Assembly: GCA_024516155.1 (NCBI GenBank)
Contig: JAJJXM010000035.1
Coordinates: 124,001 to 188,000, forward strand
From: Pyronema omphalodes
Taxonomy: Eukaryota > Ascomycota > Pezizomycetes > Pezizales > Pyronemataceae
Reading direction: 5' to 3'
DNA length: 64,000 nt
Shown here: positions 24,713 through 37,393 of the stretch, piece after piece
Position numbering within the stretch: position 1 is the stretch's first letter
How the letters are laid out: each line of letters begins with the position of its first letter
The notes under the pieces: generated by a model
The model's database searches: none
What the model saw: the letters and a program-made list of their open reading frames with translations, nothing else
What the model was told of the DNA's origin: nothing
Program-made: the position numbers and the translations under genes

Positions 24713-25593
24713 GCGGATAGTGTGGAGATGTAGATGTGCATAAGATTAACGAAGAGGCGGTTAGTACCAGGATAAATAAGTGAACATAATTCAAGAAGCA
24801 GGTATTGACAATTGTGTTTGTTTTTCATCCAACCGGGTGTATATTCATCTACTCAAGATCCGATCCCTTAATCTTTAGTAAATAACTCCCAAAACAAGTA
24901 CTTATCAACAAGTACGAATCCGGTACTATTGAATTCCAGAAAATTCTAGATAGCAACATTAACATTTCTCCAATGAAACATCACAGAAATCCGGCAAAGC
25001 GTTCAGATGCAGTATGACCGTTACGTAGCCTTGGTATAATTGCTTCAGATTTTTTTTTTTTGCTTTTCCAGTGGCCTTTTCTTCAGCAGTATCTTACCAA
25101 GAATATGATATTCTCAAACATATAAACTCAAATCTACGGTATTGTATCAACTCACCCTAATTTCTATCGTCCCTCCTTCCTTCCTTTCTTTTTCTTTTCC
25201 TGATATTTCATTGTCCCTTTGTACCGATAACATCCGTTAAAGAAACCTCCTTCAGTCCCATTTGACTTTACATCTACCAAGCCATTCTGAGGTTATCTAA
25301 TGTCCACTACTTACATTCCATTGAGTTTATGCAACAGATAAGCTCCTTCTGCAAAGACATCCCATGGGAACTAGTTTGTAAACCTTGGCATTCTAAACAA
25401 AATTTATATTTATAACCAACTACAGTCTGAAGTTTCTTAGACTATGTAAAGAGACATTAAACAAGCAACTAATGAAGTAAAGACAAAATCAATGCTATCG
25501 GTATCAGCAATACACAACGTAGACGCACTTATACAAGTGTTTCATCGCTTCATACACATGCTTTCATAATCCAAGAGCACTTATAAAACAGAA
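24713..25593. other. Gene-free region between convergent genes
   Basis: About 880 bp of AT-rich DNA between the PhyH gene and the convergent F-box gene. It has a T12 run near 25051-25062 and a C/T-rich patch near 25170-25215. Nothing else is supported. Confidence 0.55.
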
Positions 25594-28025
25594 TTAACTA
25601 ATAAATTTCATGTCCTGAGGTTCCAAGCATTTACAATTGGTGACGAGTTTTTGTATCACTACGTCTCTACAGGCACCTCCTACTCTTCTTGCCTCCGCCA
25701 ATAATTGCTCCGTTATCCACCTCTGAAGCCTCTCTATTCTCAACTCTTCATCAATGCGATGTGAGAAGCGAATATCCACTCCAAAATGTGAATCAGTGCT
25801 GTGCGCACTCTTGGCGTCTTCGCCATCGCAATCCCAGGCCTTTTCATCCCAGATGTCGGGAATGCGGTTGATCTTACGATTCCAAGAGTAATAATCCTTC
25901 GTATCCTGTACATCTTCTTTGATCACATACACCCATCTATACACATAGGCCCATCTATGAAAGCCGCGATGCCATACTAGTCCGTCTATCCGTAGTTTTT
26001 CGAGCTTCTTGAGGGTGGTGAGACTCATGAACCATTCGAATTCCGCCGTGCTGTGGATAAACAGATTGCGTAATGTCAATTCGCGTAGATTCATTCTAGC
26101 ATGTTATTAGGGTCAGAATTTCACCATACAACCATGAGAGAACTCACAACATCAGCCTGTTCAAAGTCCTGTGACGGCTGGGAAAGTATTGAGGTACATT
26201 GATCCAGGATAGATGTTGATTCGCCGTGCATAGTTTCTCATCATTAAAGACGTATGGGATATCAGGCGGTTTCGCAAGTCCAGATGCATCTATATCAAGA
26301 ACACGTAGTTTAAAATCTCGGCAAAGTTCCGCAAGTTGCAGCGCAAAGGTTCGAAGCGGAAAGTTGGTATCACCTGCCCTGCCTTGCCATTCAAGTCTGA
26401 ACTCCGTCATATTTACGCATTTAGGAAGGAATTTTATCAAGAATGTCGTCCATAAAATGCCGTTACGATGCCCCCCATCCTCTGCTCTTCGATCAAACCC
26501 GTCTGGAGAAAACTTTAGACGTTGAATCCTTCTCGCCAAAACAAACAAGAGGTCTTCTGTGTTAAGGCCTACACATATCGGTGCAAACTACCCACCGAGC
26601 CTGAATTTGATTGGCTTCCAATAACATAATGAGAGCCTCCTCTCCACATCATCTAATTCTTCCAGGGAGTCTGTTGATAATAGTGTTCTACGATCGCTGG
26701 TGAACAAAAATAAGTCGTCCGCATTAGGGCCGTTAACACCACTTAACCAGTGGATCAATTCTCTAGCCTGTTGGATTTGTGCCTCATCTGCGCACTGTAA
26801 TTTTCTCAGGTCAGAGAACCGCATTTCAAGCGGTTCTGTGAACTTGACATCGTATCCACCATGGAGTACATGTTGCCTGTAGACAGCTGTTAGGTAATCG
26901 CTCCGGCTGTCTACGAGGTCATATTCGAAAAGAGCCACTGGATTCCAAATATTTTCATACAGGACAACTTTGAGCTGAGACCAGAGATTCTTATTGTGCA
27001 AGCATGGTATTGTATAAGACCAATCGCGAGCGGCTAAGGTCTGGTGATATATGGATAGCTCTTTTAGCTGTTTAGCGATTGTTAAAGCGTGAATACAATC
27101 TCCTCTGCATTGTCGCAGATCCTGTTCTGGGAAATTATGAAATACAGGGCTCCGCCCTGGCAAGACGATTTTCATCCTTTCTAGGCTTTTTGCTTTCGAC
27201 AAAATTCCTTGCAAGTCTTTCATCGTGAGTGGAGCTATGGAGAGCTCTTTCAACTTTGGTAATAGCGTATCGCCGTAGAGTCGTTGAAAATCCTCAGAGG
27301 TGAAATTCATTCTGGCGCTTTTAGGGTGTAACCTAAAAACGATTACAAGATTTGTAATGCTGGTCATGTTGCGCAACATCATCAGAGATTGCTTGGTGAT
27401 GCATCGAGACATATCAACTTTCTGTACACATTGCAAGTTGGTGGATGTCACCTAACAGTAAAAACCCGAGTCAGCTACGTCACACAACCATGTATAGTTC
27501 AAATACTTACTATAGTCTCTCGAATTTTGGTAAGGTTTTTGGGTAGAGGACCAGGCACCCTACGTTCGCGTAAAACCCATGTTAAATGCTGGTACATGTA
27601 GCGTAATGTGTGTTGTGAGATCTTCTTGCAAACAAGGGACATGTTCTTTAAATCGTCTGCATCCATATACTGGAAGCAGAGATACAGGACATCATAATAA
27701 AGATCGAAAATTGTCTGTCGAAATCCGTTAGAAAAAAAAAACACACACACGAATCGACTATTAATCGAGCACTTACACGGTTGGTAGCCGGCCGCCTCAC
27801 AAGCGAGGCCTTTTCAATGATTTTCGAATTCGCTTTACGTGGTCCACCGTATCGGAATTGTTCACAATCTTTGCCAATATTTAAATTGGGGAAGGAGTTT
27901 TCCAAGTCACTAGTGCCGACATGCTAGAGAAACAACGTGGATCAGCTCTCTTGTCACAGAATTTCAACTTCAAGGGCTCTAACAACCTTTATTTCTAGTC
28001 GGTTCTCATCGATTGGTTGTACCAT
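25594..28025 (-). CDS. F-box-like protein, six exons
   Basis: Predicted 718-aa protein. Exons, in order of translation: 27987-28025, 27777-27923, 27511-27714, 26596-27451, 26148-26556 and 25594-26095. All phases close. The first intron has a weak GTTGTT donor, so the first 13 residues are provisional. An F-box-like helix set occurs around residues 65-105 (IFDLYYDVLYLCFQYMDADD, then LKNMSLVCKKIS). Downstream are irregular leucine-rich segments (LKELSIAPL, LKELSIYHQTL, LRELTLRNLFIHS) that may form an LRR-like solenoid. The C-terminal region is charged and Trp/Tyr-rich. It resembles the large, fast-changing F-box families of Pezizomycotina, which often have lineage-specific members. I recognise no specific orthologue. 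Expected role: SCF substrate adaptor, by inference only. Confidence 0.78.
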
Positions 28026-29093
28026 GTCTGGTCAGTTTCGGCAGTCTGTGCCAATGTAGGGTATGTGATTGAAGATATAGGTCAGAGAATATGGGATTGG
28101 AGAAGTTTGGAAATATGGCTATTTGACGTTTGAAGCCCCTGGAATATGTCGCAATGGAATCGTCTTTGGCGGAACGTCCTCGAAGGTCCAACTTAAATTT
28201 TTTCCAAAAACGTGGAGGTGGAGAAAAAGAAGAGAGGATCACAAAGTACGCAGTACCAGGTTATCGAACATAATGTAGCTATGCTGCATATGGCCGTTAG
28301 TAATGGTCGATCGGCAAAATTACCTGGACGGTTGTAACATCATCAAGCTACATACATAAAACAAGTGAAACTGGGAGTAATAATTAATGGTAACATTGAT
28401 CACAAGAATAATAATGATAATAACAATACTGAAGAAAATTTCCCATAGAAGTAAAACAAGTTCAATTAGCAAAAGGCGCCGTATTATTAAAAACCTTTCC
28501 TTACTGTATGTAGTGATATATCTCTAGCTATCAGAAAGGGTAGCGCAGCCACATATGGCGCGATGATGATCGATCCCATTATATATCGATACTCCACCTT
28601 ATGCCACGACTCGCTTACAAAACAAAAGCAGTACCAACAAAATTATTTTTATCATATGGCTAGAGCATATACATTTCTCTCTTAAACCTACCCGTTCCCA
28701 AAATCAACTCGTCTGGGCGCCAACATGCGCGAATCAGCGTATGTATATATACCTGAAAGCTAGCTAATCCAAAAGCCGGGGAGCAGGAGATGCCAAAAGC
28801 CCACCTATTTTCAAAATCCCCGCCTAAAAACAGGTATTCTTTATCATCAAAGCACATATTCCAAGTATTACCATCCTTCACCAATAATTTTCCAGAAAAC
28901 ATATTCCTATATATTATCGTCGCTGTCCATACACTCCTCCAGCTTATATCACATTACCCGCTTATATCCCAGTAATCTGGAAACCGCTACTATGAACTTC
29001 CGCATCTTCTTGTTCCCGCACCTCATCGAAAGACTTACATAGACCCGTTCTATGGGTATAATACCCATCGAGTGATGGCATATGATATCAGAC

Positions 29094-29199
29094 CCCTAGG
29101 TGTATCGCCGCATTGGTAGTAAATATGGTGCCTATAGTTGTATCCTCCCTAGGTGTATCGCCGCATTGGTAGTAAATATGGTGCCTATAGTTGTATCCT
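29094..29199. repeat. Perfect 53-bp tandem duplication
   Basis: Two identical, directly adjacent 53-bp units (29094-29146 and 29147-29199), each beginning CCCTAGGTGTATCGCC and ending TATAGTTGTATCCT. Perfect identity means the duplication is recent or homogenised. No gene overlaps it. Confidence 0.93.
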
Positions 29200-29654
29200 T
29201 CTTACATATGTACCCCACCTTCCTTCCTATAAAATACAACGCTCATACTCCATTACTTTATTCTCATAATCAATGCAGTACAGTAGACAAAATTTTGAAG
29301 GACTTGAGAAGGACTTGAGAAAGGTGCTATATACCTCCGCGGCTCCGCTATCTGTGATGTTCGGGTATCGTAATATTGGAAGGAATATTAGACTATCATA
29401 CCATACCATACCATATCCTATTCCATCATCCATTCCATCATGCAATACCATTTCCAATACTATTTCCAATACCTTTTACCCAAACCATGTAATAACACCC
29501 CTCCAAAACATCCCCCCAAGACAATCCACAAATCCTTAAGTCCACAGGATCCATATCCACATCACAATCACAATCACAACCACGACAACATCAAAGTATC
29601 TGTCTACCTACTATCATGTTGTTGAAGGTCGCCTAGAGTTCAGGTGTCTTGGCC

Positions 29655-29815
29655 GCACTTAGGGCTTACGTGACTGGTACGTGGAGGTGGAGTTTCCACA
29701 TTTGGTATATCTCCCTCTGTAGGATGCGTAGAGCTAGATCACCATCGTTCTCAATGAATACACTCTTCCACCTCCACCTTTCTCTCACGCATTCCCGTTT
29801 CACACATGTTACCAA
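29655..29815. repeat. Dispersed repeat copy with GTGGAGGTGGA inverted arms
   Basis: Contains GTGGAGGTGGA at 29681-29691 and its exact inverse at 29767-29777. The sequence upstream (CTTAGGGCTTACGTGACTGG), inside (GTAGGATGCGTAGAGCTAGATC in two parts) and downstream (CTCTCAC, CGTTTCACAC) can be matched to the copy at 54187-54310. It looks like a small non-autonomous repeat. Confidence 0.65.
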
Positions 29816-31336
29816 TAATTATATTTTCTATTCCCAGTATTCCTAGTATTCCAATAACGCTAATAACGCTAATAATGCTATGTTTCTTTGAGGCTACAGA
29901 TATGAGCTGTCTTTTGATGGCTGGTTCATGATATGCTGTGCGGTTGTGTGGATATGCGGATATGATTCCTCATTGTCAGGTACCTTATCAGTTACCGCAT
30001 TGTTAACCTTATCAGTTACTTTATCAATCAACCAATAACTGAATGAACCAATCATTAACCTCATCATTCACCTCATCATTCACCTTCTCACCTCATCAAT
30101 CATCCATTTATACAATCAACCAATAACTTAATGGAACCAATCAATCAATCACATAAGTAATACATCACTAAACCAGTCAACAATCCATCACCAATCAACA
30201 ATAACAAAAAAAATCAATCCATCAATCCATCAACCAATCAATCAACCAACCAACAATCCATCACCAAAAAAATCCATCAACCAACCAATCAACCATCAAC
30301 CAACAAAACAAAACAAACAAACAAACAAAAAACAAAAAAAAAGAAAACGCCATAAAAGAATCAAGAATCAAGAAAGAAAGAAAAGAAAAACCACACCACC
30401 AACACCAACACCAATCAACACCAACACCAACACCACCAGCAACAATCACCACCAACACCAGCAACAATCAACACCAACACCAACACCAACACCAGTATCC
30501 CGACTCCTTTGCTGTCTGTAATAAACAAAGAACAAAAAAGTCAGCGTTGTTTTCCGTTATTTTTGTAGATGCTATAGCATAACATAACATAACATAATGC
30601 CTAGATACTACGACAGTACGACGGCATGGCAGCATGACAGCACGACGCCATTGTTTCTTTGCTGCGTTGCTTCTTTGCTGCGTCTCTTCGCTACTTCGCT
30701 GCTGCGTTGCTGCGTTTCTGCGTTTCTGCATTGCTTTGTTTCTACATGCTCCTCATGTCTCGCGTTACTCCTCATAGCTTCGCATAACTCCGCCAGCCAA
30801 CCCAGCACAGTATCCGCAGTATCCGCCTATCGAACACAATCCTCCTCCCTCCAGCATAACCCCAGAAGCAGATGATGATCCGATAACATAAAGCGTACGA
30901 CAATTTACCGCGCGTGGATGTAATTTTTCTCAGAATTGGATGTTGATGGGGGAAGTTTTTTTTTTTCCTTCTATCCAATATTTCTGGTGGTGGTATGCAT
31001 ACTGAATGCAAATCTTATCCAGCGTCCATCGTCCATTGTTCATCGTCCATTGTCCAGCGTCCATCATCCAGCGCCCCAAATCCAAATTCAAATCCACCAG
31101 CTCCCCATTCCCGTCCAACAAAAAAAAAGAAGAAAAAAAAAAGAAGAAAGAGAAAGGAAGGAAAAGAAAAAGAGCATTTTTAAAAAATAAGAAAAATAAA
31201 AAAAAAGGTACATACCTCATAAGATATCAATTAACTACCTGCTACCTTACTACCATCGATATACATATACCATATACCATATACATCATATCATACAAAA
31301 AAAAACCACCCCCCAAGAAACCAAAAGACCAAAAAA

Positions 31337-32691
31337 TCACCTCAGATTGCTAGTTGCAAAACTGAATGGCATTTGATTGTATTGTCTCATAATATCTGTA
31401 AGTCCCGCGTCGTGCTTTGGAGCTTGTGGGTCGTTGAACATTCCTTCGAATCCTTGGTCAAACATTCCTACGGTTGCCGAGTAGGGTTGTCGATTATCTC
31501 CACCTCCAGGACCGGAGACTGAGACCATATTTGGTAAATTCGACCCAGGGCCACCTGCCATAACCCCGGGGACGTTTGGTGCGTTGGACATATTCGAACC
31601 CGAATTTGCTAGGTCGGCATCGGGAGTGTGGGGATGACCAGCGGTGGAATGGTTCGAGGGATGGTTTGGAGGGTGGGCGGAGGGGTGTCCAGAATGTGCA
31701 GAGGAATTTCCGTCGGTGTGAGAATCAGCATCGAGTAATTCGGCATCGTATTCCTGCTCTATAATTATACGTCGTCAATCTAGGATGCACAGTTCTTTCA
31801 TAACGAAACACTAAAAAAAAGAAGGACGGGAAGTACGCGGGGTAGCTTGCCGAGCTCTTCCATATGTGCTTCATATGGTGTTGGATAATATGCACTGTGA
31901 AATTCTTGCTGTGTCGTTTGTGGTGGTGGTACAAATGATGCTTGAGGTGGCGTTGGCATCGCAATCACCGACGGGGAAGTGTGGCGTGTTGTGGATGCGG
32001 GCTTCATGTAACGCTGATCGTGAACAGGAGGCTTGGGTTGAGGCATTGTCCGATGCAATGGCTGAAGCGGAGGGACGTTGGCAACTCCAGAAGACGATGT
32101 GGCGACGGGCTGATTTGAGCGGTCATCATAATTGGTGTTGTGAACGGAACGAAGCTCGGCGGTAACATCGATACCCTTCTCCATAAGAATCCGTTCAAGG
32201 AGGGAGTTTTTGTAGCGAAGCATAAGGACCTCATCGGCGGCACTTCTGGAGGAGTTTTGCAATTGGGCGAGTTGTTCTTCGTGGTGCTTAATGGTGAGTT
32301 CAAGATGCTTGATGTATTCTGTTCGGCGTTCTCGAAATGCTATTTTGATGTGTCAACAAATGTGTCAAGGGGAGCCCGCTCTTAGGTCCTGAGTTTTCAT
32401 GACACATGGCAACTGCGAGATAACGGAAAGATATGGTGGCTACCAAGATACCCGAATACCGCAGATACCAGTAGGAAAACTCCGAGGGGGGGGTATAAAT
32501 AAAGTTCGGACTGCACACTCACCTGCTTGGGCTGCTCGATTTCTCATCTTTCGTTCCTCCTGGGTGGCATACACTGGCTTCCGGCCACCCTTCTTCTTTG
32601 CAACTGGTTGTGCCTGCTCCGGTACTGTGGCCTCGGGGGAGGACGCGGGTGACGCGGTTGATCGCGGCGGTGATGTCTTTACGGCGGCCAT
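31337..32691 (-). CDS. AP-1-like bZIP transcription factor
   Basis: Predicted 359-aa nuclear transcription factor. Exons, in order of translation: 32523-32691, 31851-32339 and 31337-31758. Residues 1-35 are Ser/Pro/Ala-rich. The basic region is at about 47-62 (ERKMRNRAAQAAFRERR, with the NxxAQxxFR signature of the fungal Yap/AP-1 class), followed by a leucine zipper (EYIKHLELTIKHHEEQLAQL) and a conserved block LMLRYKNSLLERILMEKGID. The remainder is Pro/Gln/His-rich and disordered, ending FSFATSNLR. The second intron (31759-31850) appears to use a GC donor (GCAAGC) with a TATAG acceptor; this is the only nearby choice that keeps the frame, joining MEEL to EQEYDAELLDAD. Putative BACH2/Yap-like orthologues exist in other filamentous fungi, but the target genes cannot be told from sequence. 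The upstream region is unusually rich in microsatellites. Confidence 0.88.
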
Positions 32692-32919
32692 GACGAGGGT
32701 GCGACAGCGAGTGGGGGAACAACAATTGCGGGTTGTGGGATTTTTTTTGGCTGGTGTGACGGAGGGGCGGCGGGGGAGGTTGTGAAGGCGCAAAAATTCA
32801 AGGAGAGGAACTCCGGGTAGTTTTATGGGAGCGACGATAGAGTGAGTGGGTCGACCTGGCTCCAAAAACCTATCAAGCGAGATGAAGGGGAAAGCAGCGC
32901 TGAATCGGAGTAGTTGCAG

Positions 32920-32920
32920 C

Positions 32921-32951
<31 letters not shown>

Positions 32952-32952
32952 A
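32920..32952. repeat. CAG trinucleotide repeat upstream of the bZIP gene
   Basis: Imperfect GCA/CAG triplet array, about 230 bp upstream of the bZIP start codon, directly followed by a G21 run. Confidence 0.85.
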
Positions 32953-32974
32953 CAGTAGGTAGGACGATTGATGT

Positions 32975-32995
32975 GGGGGGGGGGGGGGGGGGGGG
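32975..32995 (+). repeat. G21 homopolymer
   Basis: Twenty-one consecutive G (C on the coding strand of the bZIP gene), about 285 bp upstream of its start codon. The exact count may be an assembly estimate. Confidence 0.88.
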
Positions 32996-35952
32996 TGTGG
33001 GGATGAACAACTTGGTGCGCCGCTTTTTGGCATCAGACACGGAAGGGATGGTGGTTTTGTGGGATCGCCTTTTTTTTTGACCAGTGCCGAAAAAGAGAAT
33101 GCAGGCCTCACTCACGACTTGATGAATTTACAACGACGACGGCGGCGGCAATAGCAACAACAGTAACGACAGAGACAGTTTTTGTATTCTTGATTTTATA
33201 TTTTACTGATGAGCATGAAATAGCAATGGTAATAGCGATGTTAATCATTCCGCCGCCACACGAAGAAGGGGGGGGGGGGATGGATTCTTCTTCTTCATCT
33301 TCTTCTTCTTCTTCTTTTTGATGTATTGTTTTGGCTTCAACCAATGAAGTCCATCCAATGGCATATTTTTCCTTTTTTTTCTCGATGGCTTTTTTGCTGG
33401 GCGGGACGGTAGCAGAGAGTCCGTGGGTGGTGGTGGCTCTTTTTTTCTTCGCGGGGTTCTGGCTCTGGCCCTTTTTGTGGTCCCCGGCAGCTTGGCACGA
33501 CGACGATGACCAGTGAGCAGCAGGGGACATGGGCATGGGGGGGTGGAGGGAGTGGGAGCGATGGGGTGGTGATGGGGGAGGGGGGGGAGGTGTGATGGGG
33601 AGGGGTGGTAGTAGTGGTGGTAGTGGTGGTGGTAGACGGAGACGGTTCAGCGGTGCACATGAGAGGAGGAGGCTTCTGCTGTTGTGGATATGCGTCTCTC
33701 AAGGCGGCGGCGGTGGTGGTGGTGGTTGTGCTTGTGCTTTTAGTGCTTTGGTGCTGATAGCTGCTGCTCTTCTCTGCTGGCCACTCTCGCTACACTGCTC
33801 TGCTCTGCTCTTCTCTTCTCTTCTCGGTTTACTGCCGGGCCAAAACTAACCTTACACACCTCCGGGTAGCTGCTCATCCTGTTACAGACTTACAGTCCGT
33901 TCATACTTCCCAAGTTCCTCGATGAACTTATAGTGCTATCCAGTATGTGTCTGTATATGTACTCTACTGTACTCTACTGTACTCTACTGTACTCTAAATC
34001 CTCATTACATAGCTCCTCTTTCTTCTGGCTGGCTGGCTGGCTCTCTGCCTGCCTGCCTACCTGCCTGCCTGTCTTCCTTCCAACTGTCAGCGCGTACATG
34101 CATCAGTCCGTCCGTCCATCCGTCCATCTCCAGGCTCCAAGGGTTGCACACATCCTCCCAGACCAATTCCAAGCACAAAGTCGGTACATATTCCTCCAAG
34201 TCAAACGACATATAACCCCAGCTCCAAAGTTCATATAAATCCATCCATCGTAGCTACATACATAAACCCATCATATATAAATCCATCATATGTAAAACCC
34301 ATCATCATCATAAATAATGCATCCCCATCAACCCCAATTTCAACCTCATCATCATCATCATCACAAAGTATTCCCAGGTATTCCCAAGTATTCCCAAATA
34401 TTCCCAGATATTCCAAAGCAAAGTAAATAATCACTAAATAACGTCCATGACCATGACCATAACCACTACATTAAACATCATAACCTGTATACCAAACAAC
34501 CAATCCCCAGACAACCAAACAACCATCCAAACCTCACCCCAAGGCTCCCAAGCTTCCGTATGTACAGTACTGTAACACCTGTATCCACCTACCACGCACG
34601 GCGTTCTCCGCAGCTAGCAACTAGCAGCTAGCCCCCAGTACCTAGTCACAGGTCACAGGTTACACTAAGGGGCACTAAGGGGCACTAACCCATCTAAGCC
34701 ATCTAAGCACTACGTACGGGCGAGTTCCGATTTCCTGGGTGTATGGTGTATGTAGCAGTATGGTGTATGGTACTGTTGCATTGTAGTAGTGTAGTCTGTA
34801 GCAGTGTAGCAGTATATGATGGTATCGTCAATAGGGGACCGGGGGAGGGAGGGGGGGGTGGGGTGTAAAAGCGGCGGTTTTTGTGGTTGGGGAGGAGCAA
34901 GACTGGACTGGGTAAGGCGGTTAAAGCGGCGCGGTGAAGATTTGATGGCTGGGGATTGTGGGTGCTATATATGTGCTGTGATGGAGTTTTGGTTGCTGGG
35001 TATGGTAGCTGCTGAGATACTGAATGATGGTGGGATTTTGGGTAGGTTGTTTTAGCAACGGAGGAAACAGGAATATGGCGGTTGTAGGTAAAATCTGTAA
35101 ATCTGTAAGTAAAATCTGTAAGTATAGCTGTATAAGGCTGCAACTATAACTATAACTATAACTATCACTACAACTATAACTACAACGTCAAAGGCTATCG
35201 TATCTTGAAAACTCCAGCGGAAAGAATGTTTTTGATTATACATATCGTGAACTACATACATCCCCCATCTTTATTATTCCTTGCGGATTAATCTTGTGAG
35301 TGAGTGAGTAAGTGATTCGTTGGTTGGTTTGGGTTTTTATATAGAGGTACAGAGATAGATAGATAGATATAAGCAAGATGGCATCGAGAAAGATATATGA
35401 AGCTTGCAGATTTGGAAAAAAAAAAGCATCATGGTAATGGTAATGGTTATGATTGTGATAATTGTGATAATAGTAGTAAATCTAGTAATAAAAGACGGGA
35501 AAAGGAATTACGATATAGATCTGATCTGATCTGATGTGATTTGATAGAATCTGTATCGTGTCTTATATACATACGGAACTCAAAGTCTCAACCCAAATCC
35601 AAATCAAAAGAAAACTAAAAAGAACAAAACCCCATAACACAATAACACAATAAAATTGCTATTTTATATAGAGAAGAAAACGCAGAACCAAAAAAATATA
35701 AAGTCCTAGACTCTTAGATATATCAAAGTATTGGGGAAAGAATTACAGGGTATTCTGTATCTATCTACTCGAGGTAATATTTCTATATATATCGATTTTT
35801 TTCTACAAAAACGTGAAAACGGTGTTAAACCCCGTCTTTGAGATAACTAATCATTATGATGCACCATGTCATCTCCAAAATCAAAGTAACATCACCCCAT
35901 CATCCCCATCTATACCCTCATCACCCCATCACCCCCTCCCCCTCCATCTCCA

Positions 35953-35970
35953 CCCCCCCCCCCCCCCCCC
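35953..35970 (+). repeat. C18 homopolymer
   Basis: Eighteen consecutive C in a CCATCA/CACCCC-rich stretch, directly upstream of the minisatellite at 36009. Confidence 0.88.
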
Positions 35971-36008
35971 TCCGACAGTGTTCCAAACCTCCAAACCTCC
36001 AAACCCTC

Positions 36009-36072
36009 AAACCCTTGAACCCTCAAACCCTTGAACCCTCAAACCCTTGAACCCTCAAACCCTTGAACCCTC
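36009..36072. repeat. 16-bp minisatellite, AAACCCTTGAACCCTC x4
   Basis: Four perfect copies of a 16-bp unit, preceded by a half unit (36001-36008) and degenerate AAACCTCC copies. The unit is made of two CCCT-containing halves but is not the canonical TTAGGG telomere repeat. Confidence 0.92.
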
Positions 36073-37393
36073 AAACCTTAAAGCAAGCAGGCAAAAAGCA
36101 AAGTCCATAAACTCCATAGCCCCTCACTCGCAACCCATAGATAGTTGCCCGAATGCCCGGTTGTCTGGTTTTGGATAAGAGGATAAGACTAATGCAGGGA
36201 TTTTGGGGGTTGATCTTTACTGTTTTTGGTTGGTTGGACGGGTGGGCTGAGGTTGGTTGCAGGGTGTGGCATGGATTGCATGGATGGCATGGATGGCATG
36301 GCATGGATATGGATGGAGGGATGGCATGGGTGGATTGCGGCTGTTATGTTGCGCGAAACATATGGATCGGGTTTTGTAGATAGATATGTAGACATGTAGA
36401 CATGAAGTTTTCGTGATGGTGATGATGAGGATTGGAAAGAAAGAAAAGAAAAGAACGATATACTGATGGACTTAAGATTCAAGATTTATTACATGATCTG
36501 ATACTTACGTTTCAGAGAAAGAGAGGAAGGAAGAAATACGCGGTATATCTCGCGTCACCGGATTTTTTTTAAAAAGCAACATGGACGTATTCCATATATA
36601 CACAAGTACTTGCGAGTGTACGTAGTTACTTTTGTTTCATTTCGTATGCTCCATATGTAAAGCCTTGTTTTTTCGTTTCTTCTTTTTATTTTTGTTTTTT
36701 GTTTTTCCTATTTCCTGGGATCATCGGAGAAGAGCGAACTGCGAGTTGCAACTTACGACGGCTGAAGATTTTTCTTCGGTATGTATGTGGTATGTATATT
36801 GATGTATGATATGTATCATAAGCTTTTTTTGTTACTTGGATACTTTGAACATGTGACGCACTGACGCCGACGGAGCTAGGGAGCAGAGATGATCGATCGG
36901 GTTTCTAAGCTCCGTATACATATACATATATCCGGTTAGAATTTGTAGAAAGAAGAAGTACATACATTGCGGTTTATTACATTCTTTTTTCTTCCCGCAA
37001 TTTATTTTCTATATTAAAAATGAACTTAAAAGATTTCTAGAAAATTCACTGATTGATTGATGCATAATTTAGACGGATATATGCACTTTAGACATTGCGT
37101 AGATGTTATTTCAGCTGTAATTCAAGGAAACCTAAAGGTAGAGCTGGATGTACATGGGGGGTGAGGTTCTGATGATGGTGGAGTATGATGTTCCATCTTA
37201 TCTTTTCACTGTTCTGAGTGTTCACCTTGATCTGCCTTGCATCCATCATCCATCATTCATCATCGTCATTCGCCAATCTCCGAGTACATCCAACCACAGA
37301 ACCCCCGCGCTCAATCATTCGTCGTTTCATAGCTTCTTTAAAAGCTCCTCTCACACTTCGTAAATTCTATAATCTGACCTGCACGAGCGCCGC

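Larger units (their letters stand above)
28026..31336. other. Gene-free, repeat-rich region
   Basis: No gene supported over 3.3 kb. It contains a 53-bp perfect tandem duplication (29094-29199), a dispersed repeat copy (about 29655-29815), repeated CATCATTCAC/CAATCAACC motifs at 30040-30300, CAACAC repeats at 30400-30495 and TTGCTGCG repeats around 30650-30730. A purine-rich tract lies at 31120-31210. All open frames here are products of simple sequence. Confidence 0.6.
32692..37393. other. Gene-free, low-complexity region upstream of the bZIP gene
   Basis: No gene supported over 4.7 kb. The part next to the bZIP gene (32692-33850) is packed with CAG repeats, a G21 run, CTT repeats and GGTGGT repeats and may form its leader or promoter. 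Further right are CTCTACTGTA repeats (33960-33995), CTGGCTGG/CCTGCCTG repeats (34025-34075), TATTCCCAAG repeats (34375-34415), a C18 run and a 16-bp minisatellite at 36009-36072. The last 250 bp lead into the arrestin-domain gene. Confidence 0.55.
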
